The notes beneath the pieces are model-generated. The model made no database searches. It had not been told where the DNA came from and saw only the letters and a list, made by a program, of their open reading frames with translations. Shown piece by piece: positions 8,273 through 15,561 of a DNA stretch of 64,000 nucleotides. Position 1 is the first letter of the stretch; each line of letters opens with the position of its first letter. The DNA comes from an uncultured Verrucomicrobiota bacterium (lineage in GTDB: Bacteria > Verrucomicrobiota > Verrucomicrobiia > Limisphaerales > UBA9464). The position numbers and the translations under genes are program-made. The DNA lies in the NCBI GenBank assembly GCA_903907995.1, contig CAIVQH010000060.1, forward strand, positions 186,001 through 250,000, in the 5' to 3' direction.

Positions 8273-9418
8273 TCAGGCCGTCACCGCCGAGCCGCCCCGG
8301 AGCACCGCCAGTGCTTCCTCGAACGTGCCCACAAAATCCCAGTCCTTCGATTCCTCGTAATTTTTGCACTCCATGCTCACGGCATCGGAGCCGATCACGC
8401 AATGCTTGAGGGAGAGTTCCTGGCAAAGCTGCAGTGCGCTCAGGCCGAGCTTGATCACACTGATGTCCGCCGTCCGCACCTGGCTGAGGTCCAGCACCAT
8501 CTTGCCCAGGCCGGAATCCACCGCCTCGGAGACCTTCGACCGCAGGTTGTTGCCCACCTCGTTGGAGACGTTCGGAGTGAAATTGGCGGGCAGCCGCAGC
8601 ACCAGGACGCCGTCCTTCTGTTCGAAGTACTTGTACGACATGTCGAGGTGAAGCGCGCGGGCGATCTTGATCTTGAGATCCTCAAAATCGATCGGCTTGG
8701 TGATGATGCTGGAGAATCCGGCCTGCTGTGCCCGGGCCTGCTCTTCCAGGGCGGTTTTCACGCTCAGGCCGAAAACGGGCACGGCCTTGGTCTTGTTGCT
8801 GGCGCGTAACATCTGGAACAGGCTGAAGCCGCCGCCATCCGGCAGCGAAAGGCTCACCAAAATGATGTCGGGCAGCTGCTGGCTGCAATAGTCCACCGCT
8901 TCGCCGGTCTGTGAACGGCCATGCGTGGTCCAGGGGGTGTCGGACAGTCCGGCGCGGATCTGGTCCTGGATGGCCGGCTTGTCGTCGACCACGAGCACGT
9001 TGATGGCATCATCAAACCGGCGTGTGCGGATGGTGGTTTCGCTCTTGGGCTTGAGATCGATGATGCGCCCGACGCGTTCCACCACGAGCTCCTCCTTGAA
9101 GGGCTTGATGAGGTAGTCGCGCACGCCCATCTTGGCGATTCGGAGCACGTTTTCCCGGCCGGCCTCGGCCGTGAGCATGATGACCGGGATGGCCTTCAGA
9201 TCGGGGTTCGACTTCAGTTTGGAGAGCATTTCCGCGCCATCCATGATGGGCATGGTCAGGTCGAGGATGATGATGTCGGGCTGTTCGCGACTGGCGACCG
9301 CCAGGCCTTCGACGCCGTTGGAGGCCTCATAGACTTCGCAGTCGAACGATTTGAAGGCTTTCGAGACGATCAGGCGGATCGTCTTGCTGTCGTCGACAGT
9401 CAGAATTTTCGGTTTCAT
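8273..9418 (-). CDS. Response regulator with REC, degenerate REC and STAS-like domains
   Basis: The 381 residues hold an intact receiver domain (Asp9-Asp10, phosphoacceptor Asp53 in IILDLTMP, Lys106), a second receiver-like domain (about 140-255) in which the phosphoacceptor position is Ser189 (IILVSLSLPD), and a C-terminal STAS-like domain (about 260-375, VLDLSQVRTADISVIKLGLSAL). The first domain can be phosphorylated, while the second is probably a structural or docking module. STAS domains often bind partner proteins or act as anti-anti-sigma factors. It lies 21 nt after cheX, so CheX may act on its first receiver domain. Confidence 0.88.
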   Translation of the reverse strand: MKPKILTVDDSKTIRLIVSKAFKSFDCEVYEASNGVEGLAVASREQPDIIILDLTMPIMDGAEMLSKLKSNPDLKAIPVIMLTAEAGRENVLRIAKMGVRDYLIKPFKEELVVERVGRIIDLKPKSETTIRTRRFDDAINVLVVDDKPAIQDQIRAGLSDTPWTTHGRSQTGEAVDYCSQQLPDIILVSLSLPDGGGFSLFQMLRASNKTKAVPVFGLSVKTALEEQARAQQAGFSSIITKPIDFEDLKIKIARALHLDMSYKYFEQKDGVLVLRLPANFTPNVSNEVGNNLRSKVSEAVDSGLGKMVLDLSQVRTADISVIKLGLSALQLCQELSLKHCVIGSDAVSMECKNYEESKDWDFVGTFEEALAVLRGGSAVTA

Positions 9419-9439
9419 GCGGGCGTAAAATGAGGGAAA

Positions 9440-9907
9440 TCAGGTTCCTTTGAGCAGCACCTCGACCACGAGCTGTCGGCCGTCACAGTTGAAGAAGAAG
9501 ATCCGCCGTTCGGTGGAGCTCACCGGCTCGATGGTGAAATGGTTTCCCCGCACGATGGAGGGAATGGTCAGCACGCAGGGCATGCCCCGGTCGGACAGGC
9601 GGGACTTGAGATGCCCCACGACCATGTTCGAGAGCTCACCCATGGCGTCGTTCACCATTTCATCGCCCTCGATTTCCAAGTCAGTCAGGCCCAGCAGGCT
9701 CGAGGTCATGTTCCGGGCAAACGAGTTGGTGGAGTAGAGGAACACCACGCCGGACACGCGGCCGATGAAGCCGACCGAACCGGCGACATGCCCCTCTCCG
9801 TTAACCATTGCGTTGCAGCTGGCGTCCAGTCGCACCTTAAGGTTGAGCATGGTGCTGAATACCTCGGTAACGGCCGAGCTGATCAGCTGCTCGATATCTT
9901 CGATCAT
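9440..9907 (-). CDS. cheX: Chemotaxis phosphatase CheX
   Basis: CheX removes phosphate from CheY-like receivers. The 155-residue protein has the family fold pattern and the catalytic ExxN motif as ELSN (Glu91, Asn94) in the helix DAMGELSNMVVGHLKSRL. Length matches CheX. It is the first gene of a minus-strand operon and has a sigma28-type promoter whose -10 box ends only 9 nt before the ATG, so the transcript should be nearly leaderless. The likely substrate is the adjacent REC-REC-STAS regulator or a CheY encoded elsewhere. Confidence 0.88.
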   Translation of the reverse strand: MIEDIEQLISSAVTEVFSTMLNLKVRLDASCNAMVNGEGHVAGSVGFIGRVSGVVFLYSTNSFARNMTSSLLGLTDLEIEGDEMVNDAMGELSNMVVGHLKSRLSDRGMPCVLTIPSIVRGNHFTIEPVSSTERRIFFFNCDGRQLVVEVLLKGT

Positions 9908-9916
9908 GACAGGGGT

Positions 9917-9943
9917 TCATCGGCAGAATTGCCCATGGCTTAA
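9917..9943 (-). promoter_or_regulatory. Sigma28 promoter of the cheX operon, predicted nearly leaderless
   Basis: On the minus strand the -35 TTAAGCCA (9943-9936) and -10 GCCGATGA (9924-9917) are separated by 11 nt. The -10 box matches the FliA consensus at 7 of 8 positions; the -35 is weaker at 4 of 8. The predicted start is near 9910, about 3 nt before the cheX ATG at 9907. Confidence 0.65.
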
Positions 9944-9995
9944 GCCAGCGTCGCACAACATTTGCGCGACTGGACATTCGGGGCTTCGCTGTTGA

Positions 9996-10011
9996 TGGCA
10001 AATTACTTGCG
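9996..10011 (+). promoter_or_regulatory. Candidate sigma54 promoter upstream of the HDOD gene
   Basis: TGGCAA-N5-TTGCG gives the GG-N10-GC spacing that sigma54 requires (GG at 9997-9998, GC at 10009-10010). It points toward the HDOD gene, whose ATG is about 150 nt downstream. A better-placed sigma28 promoter lies between, so this would be a second, nested promoter or a chance match. The window does encode a sigma54 activator. Confidence 0.35.
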
Positions 10012-10126
10012 ACTTCACGTCAGGAATGGTGCGCTGGTCCGTGCGCCGGGAGTGGCACCTTCCGGCCCTAGGGAACTTCTCCTCAGGGCCCCCTAAGATT
10101 GGCTCTTAAAAAGGTTTTTGGAGTGA

Positions 10127-10153
10127 TTAAGTTTCCAGGCCCGCAACCGATAA
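10127..10153 (+). promoter_or_regulatory. Sigma28 promoter of the HDOD gene, predicted nearly leaderless
   Basis: TTAAGTTT at 10127-10134 and ACCGATAA at 10146-10153 are separated by exactly 11 nt, and each differs from the FliA consensus at one position. The -10 box ends 10 nt before the HDOD ATG at 10164, so the predicted transcript begins about 4 nt before the start codon, leaving no room for a Shine-Dalgarno site. Confidence 0.82.
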
Positions 10154-10163
10154 GCAGTCTCGT

Positions 10164-11084
10164 ATGCTTGTGGAAGAGGTACCCTCATCCAAAACCCCGC
10201 CCGCTCCGCTGGATCGCTTCATCATCGGAAGCCGGATCATGGAGTGCCCGCGCCTGCCCTCGCTGAGCAGCGTCAATGGGGCCCTGCGCGAACTGCTCAG
10301 TGCCGACCAAAGCTACACCTCACAGATCGCCGAGATCATCAGCCGCGATCCCAGCCTGACGTCACGCCTGCTGCGCCTGGTTGGTTCCGTGTATCACGGC
10401 CTGAACGCCCCGGTGAACAACATCGAGGAGGCGGTTTTCTACATCGGGCTGAGCCAGATCCGCCAGCTCGCGATGATCACCCCGGTGATCGAGGATTTTC
10501 AGAAGATGGCCGGCCGGACGCAGTTCCCCTGGCGCGGCTTCTGGCAGCACTGCATCGGTACGGCCATCATGACCCGGGAGGTGGTCAATGCCGTGAAAGC
10601 CCCTCTGGATGAGGCCGACTATGTGGCCGGCCTGGTCCATGACGTGGGTAAAATCGTCATGGCGGCCACGTTTCCGGACCATTTTGCGGAGATTCATCGC
10701 CGGGCCAGGGTCGGGGTGAAACAACTGCGCCTGATCGAGGTGGAAGTTTTGGGAATGGATCACACCGAACTCGGCGCGCTCTATCTGCGCCACCAGTCCC
10801 TGCCGGAAATTCTGGTGGAAACGGCCCGGTTCCACCACTCACCGGAACGTGCGCGGAAGCACCGCCACGTGATTGCGGCAGTCCAGATTGCCGACCTGCT
10901 GGTCAGCCATGCCGGCATCGGGGAAAATGGCAATTATGTGCGGCCTCTCGCCGGGGCTTGGTCGCAGACCGCCGGCTGGAACTACCTGTTCCCCACCCGT
11001 GACGAGGCGGTGCAGAATGCGGCCATGGCCACTTTGGAGCGCAGTCTGGCCCGGCTGCCGACGCTCTTGGAGGGCCTCATCTAG
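10164..11084 (+). CDS. HDOD domain signalling protein
   Basis: The 306-residue protein is almost entirely one HDOD domain (about 20-290), related to HD phosphohydrolases. It keeps an HD pair (His159-Asp160 in GLVHDVGKIV), although many HDOD proteins are not enzymes and instead act as signalling scaffolds in motility and c-di-GMP pathways. The start at 10164 follows the sigma28 -10 box by 10 nt; a second in-frame ATG lies 25 codons later. Co-regulation with fliD and cheX supports a motility role. Its stop codon overlaps the stop of a convergent small gene. Confidence 0.9.
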   Translation: MLVEEVPSSKTPPAPLDRFIIGSRIMECPRLPSLSSVNGALRELLSADQSYTSQIAEIISRDPSLTSRLLRLVGSVYHGLNAPVNNIEEAVFYIGLSQIRQLAMITPVIEDFQKMAGRTQFPWRGFWQHCIGTAIMTREVVNAVKAPLDEADYVAGLVHDVGKIVMAATFPDHFAEIHRRARVGVKQLRLIEVEVLGMDHTELGALYLRHQSLPEILVETARFHHSPERARKHRHVIAAVQIADLLVSHAGIGENGNYVRPLAGAWSQTAGWNYLFPTRDEAVQNAAMATLERSLARLPTLLEGLI

Positions 11085-11278
11085 CGTGCGCGCAACAGGA
11101 TATACACCAGGATAAGGCCCAGGGGGAGGATTACGAGCGCCCGGCGCAGCCACCGCTCGGCCGGGCTTTTCCATGCCGGATTCCCGCGGAGCCAACGCCG
11201 GCATCCGGGACAAAGTGCAGGGTCGCCAGAAACCGGATGTCCGCAATGCGGGCAGGGTGACTTGAAGAGCGATAGCAT
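11081..11278 (-). CDS. Small zinc-ribbon membrane protein
   Basis: The 65-residue protein begins with a four-cysteine zinc-ribbon (CPHCG at about 9-13, CPGC at about 23-26), then a basic linker and one C-terminal membrane helix (RALVILPLGLILVYILL). The ATG at 11278 is chosen because upstream codons look non-coding. Its stop overlaps the end of the HDOD gene on the opposite strand (CTAG). Small zinc-ribbon plus membrane-helix proteins are common and usually uncharacterised. No function is assigned. Confidence 0.65.
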   Translation of the reverse strand: MLSLFKSPCPHCGHPVSGDPALCPGCRRWLRGNPAWKSPAERWLRRALVILPLGLILVYILLRAR

Positions 11279-11754
11279 GGCCGGAAGCGCGTGGGGTGGT
11301 TGGTTTGGGTAAGCCAACCCCGTAAGAATTCGGCCACACCCGGGAACGCGCAAGCCGCAATCTTTGGGGGTTGATTTCGTAACCCGTTTGCCGCCGTTCA
11401 GGCACGCATGGCTTCCTGCGGATGTTCCGGCCCGGGGAATTTGCCGGCCAGATGCTCCCGCACAAACTCCCACCGCTGTCGCGCCGCACTCTCAGTTTTC
11501 CAAGGCATGCTGCCTCGGAAGTGTTACCCATGCTGTGAGCATAAACTGTCACCCATCCGGTGATCACGTGCCGTCCTCGCGAGCCACGGCTGCCTCGGTC
11601 TGGTGCGGCCCGGCTTGCGAGGACGCTCGCCCCACCACCCACCGGAGCCCAGCGCTGACCACGGTGAAAAGAGGCGCCCTCAACCAAATGTAAAACAACT
11701 TCCCCCTTCACACGGAGACGCTGAACCGTATCTTCCGCGGACTTTCGATTCGAG
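11279..11754. other. Gap between zinc-ribbon gene and lepA
   Basis: It holds a truncated transposase start (see 11398-11508). Beside it are two copies of a TGT(T/C)ACCCAT string, at about 11522-11531 and 11547-11556, possibly from the same element's end. The region directly before lepA (11690-11754) is AT-richer and probably carries its promoter, but no clear -35/-10 pair was found. Confidence 0.45.
11398..11508 (-). pseudogene. Truncated N-terminus of an IS481-like transposase (candidate)
   Basis: A 36-codon frame begins MPWKTESAARQRWEFVRE, which resembles the opening of helix-turn-helix IS481/IS3-type transposases that start MPWK. After about 24 codons the similarity stops and the frame ends at TGA. 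If the match is right, this is the remnant of an element that entered the lepA upstream region and was deleted. The identification rests on my recollection of the family N-terminus only. Confidence 0.4.
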
Positions 11755-13545
11755 ATGGACGCCGCACACATTCGCAATTTCAGCATCATCGCCCACATTG
11801 ACCACGGTAAGACGACCCTGTCTGACCGCCTGCTCCACCGCACTGGCACAGTTGCCACGCGGGACATGTCCGACCAGATGCTAGACGCCATGGACCTGGA
11901 GAAGGAGCGGGGGATCACCATCAAGGCGCATCCGGTCACGATGCTCTACAAGGCCAAGAACGGCGAAACGTATGAGCTGAACCTGATCGACACGCCGGGC
12001 CACGTGGACTTTGCCTACGAAGTCTCCCGCTCGTTGGCCGCCTGCGAAGGGGCCGTGCTCATCGTGGATGCCGCCCAGGGCGTGGAGGCCCAGACGGTGG
12101 CCAACGTCCACCTGGCGATGAAGCAGCAGCTCACGATCATCCCGGTCATCAACAAGATCGACCTGCCGCACGCCAATGTGCCGCAGGCCAAGCAGCAGCT
12201 GGAGGAGATCCTCGCGATCCCGTCGGATGACGCCATTCCGGCCAGCGCCAAGGAAGGCATCGGCATCGAGGAAATCCTCGAGGCGATCGTCGCCCGTGTC
12301 CCCGCCCCCAAGCCCACTGGCGAGCGCTCGTTGCAGGCGCTGGTGTTCGACAGCTACTTCGACACCTACAAGGGCGTGGTCATTCTCGTGCGCGTGTTCA
12401 ACGGCGAACTGAAGCCGGGCATGCAGGTGCGACTGCCGTACTCGGACAAGGTCGTCGAGGTGAAGGAAGTCGGCTCCTTCAACCCTAAGCCCTACGTCCG
12501 CGCCAAGCTGGAGTGCGGTGAGACCGGCTACATCACGGCGAACATCAAGACGCCCAAGGAGGTCAAGGTCGGCGACACGATCACGGATCACCGGATTCCA
12601 TCGCCGCCGCTGCCGGGTTTCCAGGAGATTCATCCGATGGTGTTCTCGGGCATCTACCCGATCAACACGGCGGACTACGAGGGCCTCAAGGCTAGCGTGG
12701 CCAAGCTGCAGCTCAACGACTCCGCGTTCGTCTTCCAGAGCGAGAGCTCGGCCGCACTGGGCTTCGGTTTCCGCTGCGGCTTCCTCGGTCTGCTGCACAT
12801 GGAGATCATCCAGGAGCGACTGCGCCGGGAGTACAACATGGACATTATCGCCACGTATCCCAGCGTTGTCTATCAGGTGAAGATGACGGATGGCGTGGAG
12901 AAGACCGTGGACAATCCGGCCTTCCTGCCCGACGTCACCTTCATCGAGGAGATCCGCGAGCCGATGGTGAAGGCCTTCGTGATGTGCCCGAACGAGAACA
13001 TCGGCGACATGATGTCGCTCATCACGGAAAAGCGCGGTGACCTGAAGCACACCGAGACGCTCGATCCGCGCCGCGTGATGCTCACGGCGGACATCCCGAT
13101 GAACGAGATCCTCATCGACTTCCACGACCGCATCAAATCGATCACGCGCGGTTTCGGCTCGATGGATTACGAACCGACCGAATATCGCACCAGCGACATG
13201 GTGAAGCTCGACATGCTCGTGAACAACGAGCCGATGGACGCCTTCTCCTGCATCGTCCACCGCAGCAAGGCCGAGGCCCGTGGCCGCGCCCTCGCGGCCA
13301 AGCTCAAGGAGGTCATCCCGAAGCAGCAGTTCGTCGTCGCCATCCAGGCGGCCATTGGCGGCAAGATCATCGCCCGCGAATCCGTCAGCGCTATGCGCAA
13401 GGACGTCACGGCGAAGTGCTACGGCGGCGACATCAGCCGAAAGCGCAAGCTGCTCGAGAAACAGAAGGAAGGCAAAAAACGCATGAAGAGCATCGGCTCG
13501 GTGAACATTCCGCAGGAGGCGTTCATCGAGGTGCTCAAGGCGTAG
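11755..13545 (+). CDS. lepA: Elongation factor 4 (LepA), ribosome back-translocase GTPase
   Basis: LepA is a membrane-associated translational GTPase that remodels stalled ribosomes. The 596-residue product has the full GTPase G motifs (AHIDHGKTT, DTPGH, NKIDLP), the domain pattern of LepA and its signature C-terminus (GGDISRKRKLLEKQKEGKKRMKSIGSVNIPQEAFIEVLK). Length is standard. It heads a three-gene run: carbonic anhydrase starts 17 nt after its stop and signal peptidase follows. The lepA-lepB linkage is common in bacteria. Confidence 0.98.
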   Translation: MDAAHIRNFSIIAHIDHGKTTLSDRLLHRTGTVATRDMSDQMLDAMDLEKERGITIKAHPVTMLYKAKNGETYELNLIDTPGHVDFAYEVSRSLAACEGAVLIVDAAQGVEAQTVANVHLAMKQQLTIIPVINKIDLPHANVPQAKQQLEEILAIPSDDAIPASAKEGIGIEEILEAIVARVPAPKPTGERSLQALVFDSYFDTYKGVVILVRVFNGELKPGMQVRLPYSDKVVEVKEVGSFNPKPYVRAKLECGETGYITANIKTPKEVKVGDTITDHRIPSPPLPGFQEIHPMVFSGIYPINTADYEGLKASVAKLQLNDSAFVFQSESSAALGFGFRCGFLGLLHMEIIQERLRREYNMDIIATYPSVVYQVKMTDGVEKTVDNPAFLPDVTFIEEIREPMVKAFVMCPNENIGDMMSLITEKRGDLKHTETLDPRRVMLTADIPMNEILIDFHDRIKSITRGFGSMDYEPTEYRTSDMVKLDMLVNNEPMDAFSCIVHRSKAEARGRALAAKLKEVIPKQQFVVAIQAAIGGKIIARESVSAMRKDVTAKCYGGDISRKRKLLEKQKEGKKRMKSIGSVNIPQEAFIEVLKA

Positions 13546-13562
13546 GGCAGGGGAGGGCGGAC

Positions 13563-14195
13563 ATGCGCACACTCAAACATCTTTTCGAACAGAACCGCGA
13601 CTGGGCCAAGGCGATCAGCACCCGGGACCCCCTGTTCTTTCAGAAGCTTTCGACCCAGCAGGCGCCCGAATATCTCTGGATCGGGTGCGCCGACAGCCGG
13701 GTGCCGGCCAACGAGATCGTGGGCGTTCTTCCCGGCGAAATGTTTGTCCATCGCAACGTGGCAAACCTGGTCATCCACACCGACTTCAACTGCCTTTCCG
13801 TGATCGAGTTCGCGGTGTCGGTGCTGCAGGTGAAGCACATCATCGTGTGCGGCCATTATAACTGCGGCGGGGTACGGGCCGCGATGCGTGACATGCGGCT
13901 CGGTCTGATCGACAACTGGCTCCGCCACCTCCGCGATGTCCATCAGCGGCACCGGACCGAACTCGACGCCATTGCGGATGAAAATGTCCGGGTGGACCGC
14001 CTCTGCGAACTCAACGTGATCGAACAGGTGGTCAATGTGTGCCAGACCACGATGGTTCAAGCCGCGTGGGAGCAGGGCAGGGCGCTGGCCATCCATGGCT
14101 GGATCTATTCTTTGACGGACGGTCTGCTCCACGATTTGAACGTCGGCGTCACCAACGCGTCGGAAGCCTTGGCACTGTCCAATCGGAATCACTAA
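13563..14195 (+). CDS. can: Beta-class carbonic anhydrase
   Basis: It interconverts CO2 and bicarbonate in the cytosol. The 210-residue protein has the zinc ligands Cys42 (CADSR), His98 and Cys101 (HYNCG) and the Asp44-Arg46 dyad. The ATG at 13563 is preceded by a good Shine-Dalgarno site (GGGGAGGG), whereas longer frames would overlap lepA. It lies between lepA and lepB, 4 nt before the latter, so the three genes are probably co-transcribed. The metabolic link to protein synthesis and export is not obvious. Confidence 0.95.
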   Translation: MRTLKHLFEQNRDWAKAISTRDPLFFQKLSTQQAPEYLWIGCADSRVPANEIVGVLPGEMFVHRNVANLVIHTDFNCLSVIEFAVSVLQVKHIIVCGHYNCGGVRAAMRDMRLGLIDNWLRHLRDVHQRHRTELDAIADENVRVDRLCELNVIEQVVNVCQTTMVQAAWEQGRALAIHGWIYSLTDGLLHDLNVGVTNASEALALSNRNH

Positions 14196-14199
14196 CTGC

Positions 14200-15423
14200 A
14201 TGCAATTCTTTCGCTGGCTCTTTTCCCGCACCGTCCGCAAAGCCGGAGAACTGGCCGACTCCGTCGAGAAGATGCTCAACCATCAGCGCGACGTCCTGCC
14301 GAAGCCGAACATCGAGCACATCGAAGGGGCGCTCGCCAAGCTGCGGGCGGCGGTCAGCTCCGGGGCGGACAGCGAGGCCATCCAGGCCCAGATGACGCAA
14401 TTGGAGGAGACCGCCAACAAATGGCTGAAGCCGTATGCCAATGGCGATTTTCGCGAATACGCCGTCATGCTTTTGGAGATTGCGGTGCTCATTCTCGGCA
14501 GCCGCCAGTTTTTGATCCAGCCGATGGTCATTCCCACCGGCTCGGCGCAGCCGACGCTCTGGGGCATCACCCATCACGATCTCCGCGACCAATCCGAGGT
14601 GCAGATCCCTTCGCTGCCTGGCCGACTGTGGGAGCGCTGGATCAAAGGCGTCAGTTACTACCATTTTGTGGCCGAGCAGGATTGCGACATCACTGGCTTG
14701 GACGCCAAGCCCAAGACCTATCTCCCTTTTGTCGCAAAACAAACGATCCACACCACCGCCGGCGACATCCCGGTGTGGTTTCCGCCCGACCGGTTCGGAC
14801 CGCAACTTGATTTGACGGACGAATATGGGCAGGTCCTCAAAAAGACCCATTTCCGGAAAGGTGAGGACATCGTGAAAGCGCAGGTCGTGACCGGTGACCA
14901 CCTGTTCGTCGAGCGCGTCAGCTTCAATTTCGTCCGCCCACAGCGTGGTGAAATCATCGTGTTCCGCTCGGAAGACCACCCGGGCATGACGGCTAACACT
15001 CACTACATCAAGCGGTTGGTTGGATTGGGAGGCGACCGTGTCCGGATCGGTGATGATCGGCACACCTACATCAACGGCGTGCAACTCACCACGAACGACT
15101 ACGGCTTTGATCGCGTGTTCGGCTTTGATCCGAAACAGCCACCGCGTCCCGACCATTATTCCGGCCATGTGAATGGCACCATTTGGCATCAAACCACCGG
15201 CAGTTACGGACCCACGCCCAATTTCCCCAATGAGCAGACCGAAGTGACGGTTCGTCCGGGACACTACATCTGCTTTGGCGACAACACGATGAACAGCTCC
15301 GACTCGCGTTGGTGGGGGCCCGGCCCAGGAGGCGAACCCGACTTTGCCCAAGAGAAGGTCATCGGACGCTCACTCTTTGTCTTTTGGCCATTTACGAGCC
15401 GCGTCGGCTTGGCGCTCAAGTAG
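14200..15423 (+). CDS. lepB: Signal peptidase I with unusual Ser-Ala active-site box
   Basis: It cleaves signal peptides at the periplasmic face of the inner membrane. The 407-residue protein has an N-terminal cytosolic helical region (about 1-80), one membrane segment (about 86-108), nucleophile Ser115 in IPTGSAQPTL, general base Lys271 (YIKRLVGLGGD) and the box E motif GDNTMNSSDSRWWGP. Most type I peptidases have Met after the serine; here it is Ala116. There is a long insertion before box D. All catalytic residues are present, so it is probably active. It is the third gene after lepA and can. Confidence 0.93.
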   Translation: MQFFRWLFSRTVRKAGELADSVEKMLNHQRDVLPKPNIEHIEGALAKLRAAVSSGADSEAIQAQMTQLEETANKWLKPYANGDFREYAVMLLEIAVLILGSRQFLIQPMVIPTGSAQPTLWGITHHDLRDQSEVQIPSLPGRLWERWIKGVSYYHFVAEQDCDITGLDAKPKTYLPFVAKQTIHTTAGDIPVWFPPDRFGPQLDLTDEYGQVLKKTHFRKGEDIVKAQVVTGDHLFVERVSFNFVRPQRGEIIVFRSEDHPGMTANTHYIKRLVGLGGDRVRIGDDRHTYINGVQLTTNDYGFDRVFGFDPKQPPRPDHYSGHVNGTIWHQTTGSYGPTPNFPNEQTEVTVRPGHYICFGDNTMNSSDSRWWGPGPGGEPDFAQEKVIGRSLFVFWPFTSRVGLALK

Positions 15424-15464
15424 AGACAACCAACTCAACTCAATCGCCTATAGTGTCCCAAGAA

Positions 15465-15485
15465 AACATACACACAATGTATGTT
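15465..15485. terminator. AT-rich perfect hairpin after lepB (possible terminator)
   Basis: AACATACA at 15465-15472 pairs perfectly with TGTATGTT at 15478-15485 around a 5-nt loop, followed by ATATTTAAT. It lies between the convergent lepB and lptD genes. It could be a weak terminator or a protein-binding palindrome. Confidence 0.4.
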
Positions 15486-15499
15486 ATATTTAATCAAGT

Positions 15500-15540
15500 A
15501 AGCGGCCACGCAAGTGGGAACTAAGTGCGGTGGCCCGCTT
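15500..15540. terminator. Long GC hairpin between convergent lepB and lptD
   Basis: AAGCGGCCAC at 15500-15509 pairs with GTGGCCCGCTT at 15530-15540, with one bulged base and a loop of about 20 nt. There is no proper U-tract on either strand, so its role as a bidirectional terminator is only probable. Confidence 0.45.
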
Positions 15541-15561
15541 TGAGTTGCCCTGCTCAGGCGT

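Noticed and set aside
11881-13572. A 563-codon frame antisense to lepA
   Set aside because: It is a shadow of lepA, with His/Asp/Val-rich sequence and no recognisable family.
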